DNA of 64,000 bases from contig NC_134455.1 of assembly GCF_047948215.1 (NCBI RefSeq), positions 161,926,575 to 161,990,574 of the forward strand. The letters run 5' to 3'. This DNA is from Lycorma delicatula (taxonomy: Eukaryota > Arthropoda > Insecta > Hemiptera > Fulgoridae). The notes under the pieces were generated by a model, which saw only the letters and a program-made list of their open reading frames with translations, was not told where the DNA came from and searched no databases. Made by a program: the position numbers and the translations under genes. Of this stretch, positions 19,590 to 32,017 are shown piece after piece (position 1 is the first letter of the stretch; each line of letters starts with the position of its first letter).

Positions 19590-21330
19590 TTGGGTCACCT
19601 TTTCTAATAAAATAGAATCCTAGCCTTGAAAAGAACTCAGAGATGAGCCATGATCATGTAGCGAGAAGAATAATAAATCCTCGAAAGCATGAGAAGTTCA
19701 AACCAGTCTGGGATCTCAACCGTCGTCACCTGTATGTGATCTGACACGTACTCTTGTACTCGGTGATGCTTTATTGCATTTATAATGAGCACAGTACCTC
19801 CTCCTTCTAAACACAGCATGAACTCTGCGATGAGGATGATTAGTTGTGCAGACTAAAATATCCATTAAGACGAAAAAAGCTACGATTACTGAAATGTGTC
19901 TCAGAAAGCAGAGCAACATCTAATAACTCAGCTGTTATTAAAACTTCTTGTTCCTATTCTCGACCAAAGAGACCATTGATATTCAGGTAGCGACTCTTAG
20001 AAATTTCGGCATCAAACAGAATTTTCTGATCACCTTATTACGCAAGTCCATCGGATTACCTAATTTTGGCACTGGAAATTCTGTGCTACTAGTTATTTTT
20101 TGTAGCTTGTTTTCAGTATCACCACACATGTCGCGCTCAAAAACCGCGCCTTAAGATCGAGGATAAACGTTAGCATGTGCAGTTGGATCGCTAGTCATTC
20201 CTTTACCTAAAGAAGGAAAATTTGCCTTGTCCAAATTAAAGGAATGTTTTTTTCGAGTCTCGAGTGGAGTAGCATTCTTCATAGAATCTTGTACCCTTTG
20301 TTTCTGTTTTCTGTCCAGGAATTCCATAAAGGCCTGCTTTACACCTTTGCATTACACTTAACATTGTCTGAAGATACAGTGGTGCAGGAGCTTCTCAAGA
20401 TCCTGCACCTCTGAAGATTGTTGATTGGCGGAGCGCACAAGTAGCTGGAGTATTTCTGTCTTTAGGACAATCTCAGATCTATGGTCCACTGCATATTTAA
20501 CACAACGGTAGGCCTCATAACGTGGACGTATTATTAGCATTGCATGCACTGCACCAATCCAGGAAGTATTCTGAGTCCCTCAAACGTAACGCTTCAGTTC
20601 ACGATGTATCTCAAGTTAAACACTTCCTTGTTGTTATCTCTGGGCTCCACGTTGACAAAAAACGTCAACAATGGTTCCTTTGTGACCAGATGTAAGGCAT
20701 TGATTATGCATCAGACTACGTATTCGTGTTTCTCAATTTCTCCCTTGATGATATCTGCTGGAACCGAGAAGTACTCCTGAGAACACCGTTAAAAGCACTC
20801 TCGTCTTACCTCGTTAACGTGTGATCAATCAAACTGTGTTCCCGGATCAATTCAATAATCTTCTGGAACACGTTAACGAAATTATACGCAGTTCTTTTGG
20901 CCTAATTAACTTTGTACTTTACTCAAATTTACTAACCCCCGTTTCTAATAACTCATACAGCTTCATAACATCACTAATTCCGTGAAAAACGGAACGGCGG
21001 AGGCCTAATGGCGTCCTTTGAGAAGCCTCAATGTTATCATCCTCCATAAGAAGGTCCTGGTAACCATTTTATAAAGGTAATTCAGTATTGATATCAACGG
21101 GAGATCGGGACTCTTTTGGCTTACGCAAGTCTGGCATAGTTTATCATGGTATGGGAGTTGTCTGTGAATCTGTGATGTCAGTATCCGTTTCGCTTCCATA
21201 GACGTCATCCACATCAAATACAAAGCTACTTCTAATTTATGACTTCTAAGTTTATGACGAAATTGTTTTCTTAGACATCTGTTCAACAGCGCCAAGAGTC
21301 CACGTTTTCTGGAATTCACAAACAAGAACC
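19590..21330 (-). pseudogene. jockey-type LINE, ORF1 and start of the endonuclease
   Basis: Minus strand, reading from 21330 leftward: frameshifted pieces of a gag-like ORF1. These include EYFSVPADIIKGEIEKHEYV near 20700-20770, then a segment around RYEAYRCVKYAVDH near 20490. The start of an AP-type endonuclease follows (LDVALLSETHF near 19900; HIQVTTVEIPDW near 19710). SETHF and the following HHRVQEY region are typical of jockey endonucleases. Stops are frequent; the copy is dead. The rest of the endonuclease and most of the reverse transcriptase are missing before the 3' piece at 18980-19330, so a large internal deletion accompanies the SINE insertion. Confidence 0.7.
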
Positions 21331-21439
21331 ATTTGTCTCAACAGCACATAGCTGATTCATTATTAATTTCTATATATATATATATATATTTATGAAAAGA
21401 AGTATACATTTAGTAAATATCATTTATAATGTTTTTCAA

Positions 21440-23440
21440 GGGACCGACGCTTTTAGGTCATTCATTATAACCGATAGTCACAATAGCCGATGTTTAGGTA
21501 GCTTAGTGATACTATTTTAATATGCCATTTAAACGGGTATTGTAATACAAAAAAATAATAATCACTAAAAATAATAATTTATTACCGTAATAAAATAATA
21601 TAAAAAAAAAACAAAAATATGCAATAATAAAAACAAAAACGGTAGAGTAAAAGAAGGTAGAGAAAAATTGTAAAAATTAATTTTATACGAAAAGTCGGTT
21701 ATTTTGCTTTTTCGAAGATTTCGTGTTGTAATACACTTTTTGAAAGTTCTTTTCTAAAACAAAACAAACACTCTTTGTTTCTTCATTAGCAATTTCTGTA
21801 AGACTGAGAAACCGGCAAACGGTTTTCATTGCCGCTAAAACATCTGGAAGATTTGGCGGGTTGATGTCTTCATCGTTACCTTCGTTGTCATTACTTATGT
21901 CCCCATTTATTTCTGTTTGTACTGAAGCCACTAAATCATCATCTGTTACAGTTTCATGCGTTTCTAAATCTTTGTCAAGCTCTTGATAATCTTCAAACAG
22001 TGCATTTGACAACGATTGGTTTTGCAGACTATTGCCCCATTCAACTAAATATTCTTCTTCGGATGCGACGTCAGCAACTAAGCCAGCCTGTGGCAAAATT
22101 CCTGCATGTCGAAAGAAATTCTTTACAGTTACCGGAAAACCCTCATTCTAAGATCTTTCTAACCTAATTATAACATCCAGAGTAGTTATTTGTATTTCCT
22201 TTTTCTGATCAAAATCCTGTATCAGTTGTAAAATTAGGTGATTTTTGTAGTGGACTTTTACCGACTTGATCATGCTTTGATCTAAGGGCTGTAAGATTGC
22301 TGTTGTTTTCGGTGGTAAGAACACTAACTTTAAACACGAAGAATTTTCAACGTGTAGATGAACCGGAAAGTTGTCAATGAGCAGCAGTATTTTGTCATTT
22401 TCAATCTTTAATTCACGGCCCCATTTTCGTAAACAAGACGTAAAGATATCACTTGTCATCCAATCTTTCTTGTTTCTTTCGTACATAACAGGAAACGTTT
22501 TCAAATTTAAAAAACTGGGGTTTAGCACTTTTCCCTATAATCAAAAGTTTTATTTTGTAAGTTCCAGTCATATTTGTAGCAATTAGTACTGTTAGTCTTT
22601 CTTTTGATAATTTCCGCCCCCGGAAGACGTTTCGCCTCTTTCTGGCGTCAGTTTAAAAAAAGGACCGAATTCATGTGCATTATAGATTTTTTCGTCTAGC
22701 CTTTTAATATTGGGCAAATAGTTTCTAGCCATTTTTCTGACACACCGGTTGGAGCTGCTGCGGCCACGCCGCTTATTCTCCACGACACAATATCGTGACG
22801 CTGACGGAACCTTTGTATCCAAGTTGATGTTATTTCACGTGATTTACCGAATTTTTCAGAAAAATCGTCCCTTAGTTTGCAAATATAGGGCCACTAATAA
22901 GAATATCACTAGCCCTGGTATTTAAACCATTGTAAAAGCGCTTGGCCTACGCCTACATCACTATGTTGACTAGGCCATAATATTTTTCATTTCATAGAAT
23001 TTGTTCCAAATGTTTTTAAATTTTTTCACGGTTCTTCCATATCACCGATATTGTTGAATGACCTACGCCTAATTCTTGGGCAATGCCTTAATAATTTCAC
23101 CATTCTCTAGCCGCCAGATAATGTGTGCCTTTTCTTCTATCGTGAATGTTTTTCGCGAAGTCGTAATTAAATCACTATTAAATGAATTACACAGGATACG
23201 TAAAATAAAATACTGTACCCGCACGATATGATTCGCTCGCAGCAAAAGATTAATAACAACTGAATGTGGCTGCTTCAGTTTACAATAATCTGGTACAGGA
23301 AGGAGGTAAGAAAAACAAGAACTATAGTATATATGCAAGTAAAAAGGAAAAGATAACTCATTTCGTCATTATAAGCGATAAAATGTTGCATTGCAGTAGA
23401 AAAACTGTCATAATAACCGATATGTAACTACAGCCGATGT
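21440..23440 (-). mobile_element. decayed pogo/Tigger-type DNA transposon
   Basis: Minus-strand pieces in order: HTH start RKTFTIEEKAHIIWRLENGE near 23150-23070; KVPSAS and the CENP-B-like part near 22800-22700; [16 protein letters not shown] near 22680, where family members have Asp-Glu-Thr-Gly, so the first catalytic Asp reads His; [13 protein letters not shown] near 22580; KILLLIDNFPVHLH near 22380 (second Asp); LQPLDQSMIKSVK near 22280 (third Asp); then an acidic tail at 22096-21683. A pair of similar 28-nt segments (ATAACCGATA ... AGCCGATGT) lies near each end at about 21470 and 23413, in direct and not inverted orientation. Frameshifts and the Asp loss make it inactive. Confidence 0.8.
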
Positions 23441-23599
23441 AATTATAAACAATATACATACTGTATTTATGTATTAAAGCATACCAAACCAACCATGAGA
23501 CAAGTTTTTGGACACTATATACGATGTTATTATAAACATACTTACTGTATATATAAAACGATAATAAATACGAAACTCCCAAATGCGTTTTAGATTAAT

Positions 23600-26470
23600 T
23601 AGGTTTTAAAACTGTTTCATGAGTATTGTTGTAATTCATTCATTTCCTCTGAAAAATCTTTCTCAATATTTTGAACGGTGGAAAATACTCCTGACAACAC
23701 TTCTAAAATCAAAATTACGTAAAACATTTTTTTTCGTCATTATATCATGATCTATCAAACGAATTTTTATACCGGTAAAAAAAAAGAAACAATTAAGAAT
23801 TATAGCTTTCCAATTTGTTTTTTAAAAAACGAATTATACGATTTTATTCTTCTTCGTAAGAAGAACAATTAAAATCAAAATGCAATCAGTTTTTACTTCT
23901 TTCCAGTGTAATTTATTATTGTGTTCAGATTATTTTCTAGAAGAGCTACCCAAATATAAAAAATAAACAAATTTATGAGAAAGATATACTTAAATGCTTT
24001 GTAGAATGTAAAATTAGCAGCTCGTAATAATAAAATTATATAATGATAAAACGAAAGACTTCTTATGTAATTTCACAGTTTATTGCTTATTAATATCCAA
24101 TAAGAGCAATAGAGAATTAACGCTTTTAAAATATTATGTTTCTCGGAGAAAGTAAACATACAGATCAAAAATGTTGGTATGTCAATTACGAGGGAAGTAT
24201 ACACGTTGAAATGTAATTGATAAAACATTTAAAAAAAAAAAGGTTACTTATTAAATCATAAATATTTATATCTTAAGGCGATGATAGTTGATCGGGTATG
24301 AGGAAAAATCTGCAGCAGAATAGCAAATAAAATATAAAACTATAACTGGTATTTTGTATGACGCGAAAATATGCCAGGATAGTAAGAGTAATTGAAAAAC
24401 CCCCTTTCCGCATGCCAGAAGGCGGAAGTACATTTCACCGGTGCTAAGTAGGCAATAAAACAGATTTCCACCTTAAAGTTAAGAAAAACTTGAAATTTAC
24501 TCAATACGACAATGGTTGCATGTGAAAAAAATTTCAGATATTTAGCATACGACAAGCCTCATCTTCTTATGTCCAGAAACATTTTGGTCATCCCTTGGCG
24601 TATGAGTTGGTCAGTTCAAAAATTGTTTCAGACGAAAGTTTTAGGTAATGTTTAGAGGACCAACGACCACTTTAACCCGATTTGATATTGTGCTTATTCA
24701 GGCAGGTGCGATATTTTTTGTATTCGGAACCCCATTTTTTCCACCCCGTGGGCCAATGGTTGGTGATATCAAATAACTTTACTTAGATAAGTTATAGGCC
24801 CTTATTCAAACAATAGTAGGAACTTTAAACGAATTCGAAATTATACTTAATAAGGAAGTTATAGCGATATTTTTAAAAGCCTCCATTTCTACCCCATGGT
24901 CTGATTTTGCCCATTAACGAACTCGACCGAGATTTTGGATCGTTATATTTTATGTATAAGTTTGAAAGTGATTGGCATAAGATTACGGCAGTTATCGTAT
25001 CCACAAGAAACGATAACACGATTTGGGATCTTGGGAATGTGATATGCAAGATACGTCAACATTTTCCAGAAGTCAGATCATGGTACCCATTACAATAGGT
25101 ACTTTTCTTATGAAATTTACCTAAAATGCATGAGGGCGCCAAGCGAAATATTTTATAACTTATGACGAGGATATGTAGTAACAGGACAAGAACTTAACAT
25201 TTCTAAATTTTCGGTTTTTTTTATAAAAAAAAATAAACGGAATTATTGAATTACCTCACCGCATTAAAAAATTTATATCTATTTAAACTGCAAACAAATT
25301 AAACCTATATATAATTATATTATTACAGAAACATACAGTTTATAAGTTAAAAATAATGTCTGAAGATACATAAAAGAATAAAAGTTAAAATTTTTGTAGA
25401 AGAATTGTGAATAAAAATATACTCGGTCTAATAATTTTCCTTTCGTAACAAATGTAAAAAAACGAATATATATTTTATACTTATTATAACAGAAAAAGGG
25501 CAGAAATTTCTCTCTTGCCCTTTAAAGTAGACTTTTGGCACTTCTCTCCCATTCCAAGTTCAGCTTCTACAAAGCACTTCCGTTGAAGTTGTCGCCTCTG
25601 GGCAACTTGTCTCCTCAACCGTAAAAAAAATAATAATAAATGAAATAAAACTGGCAAAGAACTCTTTCCTCAATTTCACAGTTCTTCACATTGTTTTATC
25701 CACTACTTAATTAAAAAGTATAATAAGTACAACTTTTCATTTATAAAGATTTTTCGTTTTAATTCCTGATGCTAACATTATTACACAATTTCGTTTGAAA
25801 AGCTTTGCACCAAAACATAATATAATATACTTTATTTAAAAACAGAACGTTACATTCAAAATAAAGATAACTACAGATTTTGATTTTAAAATTAAAACAA
25901 TACTCCATTTCAAAATATAACCGTTAAAAAAGTAACTGATAAATTAATATTACTGATTTAATTTTAATAAATATTATAAATAAATTAATAACAATAATTA
26001 TTGTAATTTTAATAATATTATATTATTAAATAGATTATACAGTATAAATATTATTATATATAAATAAATATTATTGTAATATTAACTATTATTATAAATA
26101 ATATTTATTAAATATTTTACAGTAAAAAACTTTAAATTCTTCTTGTGTACATACAAGCAAAATAAATATATTTAATAAACAATAAAAGATTAGAAAAATA
26201 CCCACGAAAAATCCAAGTTGAAAATACCCATTCGAACTGACAACCACACCACGTTTTTCTATCTTTTTAAAGGATAAGAAGATAAAAATCTGTAGATTAA
26301 ATAATTAACATTTAATTTAAATGTAATACATAACATCTAATTGTCATAATGTTCATAATATTCCATAAAGTTTATAAAGTTAAGTGTTGGCAATTTTTTT
26401 ATTTGGGAGGACGAAAAACGCTTTTTCGTTATCATCATCCGAAACAAACATAATAAAATATTACAACAGA
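23600..26470. other. AT-rich intergenic DNA; one unclassified repeat-like block
   Basis: No gene. The block at about 24600-25150 has higher complexity (e.g. CACCCCGTGGGCCAATGG, then TCTACCCCATGGTCTGATT as an approximate internal echo about 140 bp later) and looks like an old repeat. A short open stretch at 24907-25098 within it has no recognisable domain. The remainder is A/T runs. Confidence 0.45.
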
Positions 26471-26479
26471 AAACATATT

Positions 26480-26800
26480 TAAATAATTATTAAATACTCG
26501 AATACAAATGCACGACCTTAACAAACAAGATATTCGATAGCATCATTGTATTGTTTCTTAGAATATCTTGAATGTTAGCTGCGAATTTAAATTTACGACT
26601 CAATGCCTCATAACACGCACACCCAGTCCACAAGTAATGTGGTGTTTCCTTAAGTTGGCAGTTGCAGCGAACACAAACGAGTGCATCGGTCTGGTTCATT
26701 AAGTAGTCTATGTGCAAGATTAGTATGCTCTACTCGTAAACGGCAAATAATATCTTCCTCTCTACGCTTATTCCGGATTGAAGAGTCCAAAAAGTGTTGG
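26480..26800 (-). pseudogene. LINE ORF2 C-terminal fragment with zinc-knuckle-like motif
   Basis: The minus strand reads EEDIICRLRVEHTNLAH, then LVCVRCNCQLKETPHYLWTGC. This matches the C-terminal Cys/His region found after the reverse transcriptase or RNase H in I/jockey-type elements (C-x2-C ... H ... C). One frame break lies near 26700. No other part of the element is seen on its left; about 26820-27030 on its right is not recognisable. Confidence 0.65.
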
Positions 26801-27049
26801 AAATAAACACTGTGAATTTTATTTACTGCGTCGAAAAATATAATAAAAGGTGGAAGACAAATTATATAGTTTTAAAACTGTTGCGTAACGATGCGGCGGT
26901 TTTGATAAAATGTTTAATGATCGATTTCCATCCTTTCACGCTTGAAATTGCTTTTCTATGAATATGTATTTTTGTTTTGGAAGAGAGATTATCTTCTCGT
27001 ACGGATTTTTATGTATCTTATAACGTAAATTTTACTTTTCTTTGGAAAT

Positions 27050-27280
27050 AGTGATGGAACGTTGTGTTAATATTGAGGCTTCGCCTTTCCACACGCCAGA
27101 GAAGAATGGGCGCATAACAGAAAAAAAAGAGCTACCCAGACGATACGGGCTGACCTGTCATGTCGGACTTACAGCCGGCAGGTGGGGAGGCCCGTTAGTC
27201 AGAAGAACATCTCTCTTGATGCCACCATACTTGCTTCACTGCCGACCCGTCAGGGAAAGGTAGTTAGAAAAATAATAATA
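27050..27280 (+). other. GC-richer patch, unassigned
   Basis: About 230 bp with clearly higher GC than its surroundings (CACGCCAGAGAAGAATGGGC, CAGCCGGCAGGTGGGGAGGC). A 73-codon frame covers it, but the product shows no domain. It may be a scrap of a retrotransposon 5' or 3' UTR. I cannot assign it. Confidence 0.3.
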
Positions 27281-27284
27281 ATAC

Positions 27285-28800
27285 TGAGGCATGGATTGAA
27301 ATCAGAATCAAAAGGGTTTGGAAGCATTTGTTGTTCAAAAGTATCGGTCATTTGGGTATCTATAAATCAGATGAAAACACTTTTTCTCATCAATGAGACC
27401 GTCTACTATGTAATAATACATTCACTAAAATAACAGATAAGGAACTAAAATTTCAGTCCGACATAGGTAAAGGGTGAGTCAAAGCAATTCGGTCGGTACA
27501 CCTCAGCATTTTATGCAGATAATCATATGAAAATGAAATAAAATTATTTGCTTTAATTCTAATGTAGTCCAACTGAAAACATTAACGAGCGTTTACAAGC
27601 AACTAAATATCCATAATAAAACAGCGATCGTTAATCATTTTTGATGGGTGACTATATTTAACGCGGCTGGAAATAACGCATAAAAATCGTTGCTTCAAAA
27701 ATGGTGTTTCCTGTTGTTTTTACCGAGAATGTAAACGTAAAGTTAATCGTTTTTGGAATAAGTTCATTATAAACTAATGTAAACTAATGAAAGGAACAAG
27801 TTTTGGTTTGGTTTTAATAGCATTTTTTTACGAAGATTTAGTGAAAGAAATATTACCTTCAGGCGCATTATTTAATATTCCAGACTATATATGTTGGTTT
27901 ATTTTAGGTTTTTTTTAGTTTTTAAGTTTTCTTATAGTTTTTCCTATGTATACTAAGTTATAACTATTGCCTTTACGGATTAATTTATAAATTCCGCTCT
28001 CTCGAAGAGTTTAATATTATCTTTAGTGTTTTAGATTTCTTTGACGTAACCACAATAATGTTAAACTTACTTAAAATGATCTTTTAAAGATCCTCGTCAC
28101 TTAGTGGACACTGTACGTACAATTTATGTTCATCCTTTCTCCGGTTCATCTTGAATCAATATTTTTTTTATATTTACCTTTACTATTACTTTTAAATCTA
28201 CTGATATAATTATGATCGATGATAAATTATTTTTTTGTTGACAAGCTCACAATTTTAATTTTTAGTTTTTGTATCATGTTTTTGAGTTTTTTGTTTGAAA
28301 TTTAATTTTGTACCACAATTTTGATTTTAAGACGTAAGTCTATAAAATTAAATGATTTCTCTATTGCAAAAAAATAAAGAAATAAAATTTATTATAATTA
28401 AAAAAACACCAATTAGTTGAGGCTATTAAACTTCAACCACAAAATTCTTAAAAGGGGTTTATGGATTTTCTTAAAATTTGTTTTAAAAATGTCTTCAATC
28501 TATGCTTTTTTTACAGTAAATTATTTTAAAGTGCATACAAGGAATGTGTTTAACAGAAATGAAGTAAAAAAATTAAGGTCATTAAGACTTATCAAGAAAA
28601 TTTTGATCTTTTAAATCATTATTTTCACATTCTTCTTATACGAAATTTTATTTAATTTATTTTTTGTTCTTTTCTCAAGTTGCTTAATATTATAATAATA
28701 AATTATATTTTTTACTTTAATACTGTAAAAGTAGATTTTCGAAATTTCGAGTATAACAATGTTCATAAATATACAGAAATTCATATGTTGTTTTTTTTTT
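27285..28800. other. AT-rich intergenic DNA, nothing recognised
   Basis: No coding or repeat feature that I can support. Confidence 0.5.
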
Positions 28801-28844
28801 TTTTAAATATTGGTTGAACAAAACGTCACAGGTTGCCTCTTCTT

Positions 28845-29580
28845 TAAGCTAAAGCTACGATGGGGTCAGCATCCACAGCCAGGATCGCCGTGTCATCCGC
28901 AAACGATACAACCGTGACGTCCTCTGGAGTCGGAGGTCCGCTGTGAAGACAGAGTACAGAACCGGCCTTTATCATAGATTTTTCTAAACTGCAAACTGTA
29001 TTGGAACTAATTAACGAATAGCTAGCTAAATAGAAGATGAAGGTTAATCCGGTTAAATCCAAACGTGTTACGTTTGCGATGAGGAAGATTGACTACCTGT
29101 GAATTGAATTTAATGTTGTTTTCATCCAGCACGCTAACAGCGTGTGATACCTAGAACTTCATCTGGATCGCCGTTTCACATGAAGGATTCATGTCAAGGA
29201 GAACAGAACACAGCTTAACGTTAAGTTCACTGAGATACTGGTTGTTAGGCAGGGGGTCACAATTATCACTACCAAAAAAGCAATTGCTCTACTCAGCGAA
29301 ACCTGAAACCTGTGGAATCCAACTCTGGGGTACGGCAAGTGAGAGTAACATCGAACTCGTACAGCGATTCCAGAACAAACTATTGAGAAATATAACACAA
29401 GCCCCGTTGTTTGTAAAAACACTGACGTACACAATTATCTGTGTTTGAGAGGAGATACAGCGATTCGGTACAAGATACAAAACGAGACTGAACAGACATG
29501 TGAACCGGTTCACGGTTAACCTGTGAGATAACAGCGAGGACATAAGGCGCCTAAAGCGATTGCATATATTAAATCTGTAA
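28845..29580. pseudogene. jockey-type LINE fragment with an internal inversion
   Basis: From about 28845 to 28966 the minus strand encodes the catalytic part of the reverse transcriptase (DVTVVSFADDTAILAVDADP). From about 28985 to 29560 the plus strand encodes the part that should follow directly: KLQTVLELINE, KMKVNPVKSKRVTFAMRK, VFIQHANSV, TLGYGK-type and PEQTIEK-type scraps. The two parts meet near 28970-28984 and share only a few bases (CTAAA) of the element at their break. This arrangement is expected from twin priming during target-primed reverse transcription. Both arms carry stops. Confidence 0.7.
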
Positions 29581-30770
29581 GTTCTTCGAGATCTGAGGTG
29601 AATCAGCTACCGTAGGGTTTATGCATCATAAAAGTTATTCGTTTCGTATCGCCACTTGCTCTTGTTGGTTCTTTGATTTGTTTCACTCACTATTTCACAG
29701 TTCCTATGCTTGATTTTTTAATCCTTGTGTGATTAATAAGACTATTTTTTTTTTTTTAGGGTTTTGTTTCCTTTTTATGTTCTGAACTTTTCGATGTTTA
29801 TTTGACTCGTGTTTGTATATACTTATTAAAGTTTATTATATATTTATGTACACATATGCATACACATACATTTCTTTGAGGGATCTCAATAAAAACCTCT
29901 CTCTCTATCTGCATGGCATTTTTTTATTCAAATTTACATAAGTCATTCCAGTAAATCGGAAGCAAATGTAAATCAAACATTACCGCAAAAAAAAAATTAT
30001 CTGAAATATCTGCGTTACTTAAAAAATATGGCATTTCTTTCATAAAAAAAAAGTAAAAATAAATTTAAAAAAAAATATTGTACAATACTGGAAATAATGG
30101 GCCTATAAAAAGTAGCGCTGAACGATGAAATACATTTAATCTTTAGTGAAAAACAAGTAGTAAAATTTGATCGATGTGTGGTGAGAAGCCTCGCAGAGCA
30201 GAGGCAGTTTCCGACTGAAAGCAATGGCTCGTGACGTCATCAATACGTTACTGTAAAAGGAAGGGAGAAACGAGCAGTACTGGCAATACGATGAGCAAGT
30301 ACGGAAGGGTAGAAAGAAGAAGAATAGATGGAGAATGTGGAGAAGTAAATCCCCATACATTGGTTCCACATTTCCGGAGTTCAAAACTAGTAAATGCATT
30401 CTACAATCTAGTACGTGTAACAACCCAGGCGAGCAAGCTTGCGGAATAAACGACAATGAAACAGAGAAATAAAATTCAAAATTTTCTTTATATTATTCTA
30501 CGAAATAGAAATTTAGTGTTCTGCTTCGGGAGCAAACTATATAACTAGCATAATTAAATACACTCGTTCTGATTCTTATTTTTAAAAAAAATATTAGCGA
30601 AAGAAATATTTTCTTTATATACTCCATACTCGTAAAACAATGGAAAATTTTTTTACTCGTAAATCTAAGAAAAATTTCAAGTAAAAGAGAATCGCGAAAA
30701 ATCATAACCCCTGTTATCTGTTTTTTTGTAATTTTAATTTCTTTCAACCGTTTCATATTAAAGTATTGTT
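29580..30770. other. AT-rich DNA, possibly LINE 3' UTR at the left
   Basis: The first part may be the 3' UTR of the preceding LINE copy, ending near 29900 where AATAAAAACC occurs. The purine-rich patch at 30225-30450 has no recognisable protein on either strand. Confidence 0.35.
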
Positions 30771-30776
30771 TGAATT

Positions 30777-31420
30777 ATGAGGTTTCTAAAACTGAAAAAA
30801 TTATTCAAAGAGAGAACAGTACAGAAGGATATCACAGTTGCGACCTTCGCACACGACGCAGCGATTTTGGTGGTAGACGGTGATTCTGAGCTTGCCTCGG
30901 GCAAACTGCAAGCTGCAACCGACCTTATTAACGAATGGTTGCCATTCGTTAATTCGAATTCTGCCAAATCGAGTCACGTGGCATTTACCATGAGGAGGAA
31001 TAATTTCCCTTCGATTCAACTGGACGGTACTCTCATCCCTGACGCGGACAAGATACGGTACCAAGGGTTATATCTGGATCGTTGATTGACCTGGAAGGAT
31101 CACATTAGGAAGAGGAATACACAACCAGATGCTAAACTTGCACGAATGTACTGCCTCCATGGTAGACGGTTTCACTTGTCCTTGACGAATAATTTGTTAC
31201 TGTATAAGGTTTACTTGAAACCAGTGTGGAGATATGGTGCACATGTATGGGGATATTTGAAATAGTATCGTTGAAATCATCCAACAGTTTCATAACAAGA
31301 TTCTCAGGATGGTATCAGGGGCTCCGTGGTTCGCTAGAAACGATGGATTTCTTGGGTGCCATGTTTTCGTGAGGAGAAACGGAGAACCATTAAGTACTAC
31401 ATATCAAAGATGGAGAAACA
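30777..31420 (+). pseudogene. jockey-type LINE reverse-transcriptase fragment
   Basis: Plus-strand reading: DITVATFAHDAAILVVDGDS, where the catalytic Ala-Asp-Asp has become Ala-His-Asp, then LQAATDLINEWLPFVNSNSA, VAFTMRRNNFPSIQLDGTLI, YQGLYLDR, and after a stop LTWKDHIRKRNTQPDAKLAR, LLLYKVYLKPVWRYGAHVWG. It is the palm/thumb region of a jockey-clade element different from the one at 28845. Loss of the catalytic Asp and stops show it is dead. Confidence 0.8.
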
Positions 31421-31439
31421 TTTGAATCATCTGCCTTAA

Positions 31440-32015
31440 AAAATGCGAATTTTTTATTCGTGTGTGACCGATTCTGAATGGTCACCGCCACTTTTTACCA
31501 AAGAGTCAGTTTCGCATTGCTCTTCATTTATAATTAATTAATTATTATAAATAATTATTAATTTATTAATTAATTATTTGTATGAAATAATTTTAATTGC
31601 GTTTAATTTCATATTTAGCCTTATCCCTTGATTACGTAACGTACTTTTAATAATGATAGTTAGACAATTTTTAACATATGCCATGTGAGTAGGAATTATA
31701 TCCATATTTTCTCAAATTGTTGCCATTCTAGAACGCTTTCATTTTCTGAGATATCAGCATGTCTTGAGTCCATGCAAATACACATCGCTGTCCCATCCGT
31801 TTAATATGTACAGAATGGACAGGATGTGTGTGTTATGGACATCCTTAATGTTGTTCCGAATAGCAAATAGTGCACTTAATAAGTCGGAACATACAAGTAC
31901 ACTCTCTCTTCGCTGAAATGTTCTGAATAGCGAAGAGCTTACTGTATAGAAATCAGTTCACCGTATAAACATTGTCCATATCTGGCAGTTTCAACGAAGG
32001 GGCTTTACCATTTAT
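31440..32015. other. AT-rich spacer, nothing recognised
   Basis: Contains a TAATTAATTA-rich stretch at about 31530-31590 and otherwise no feature. Confidence 0.5.
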
Positions 32016-32017
32016 AA

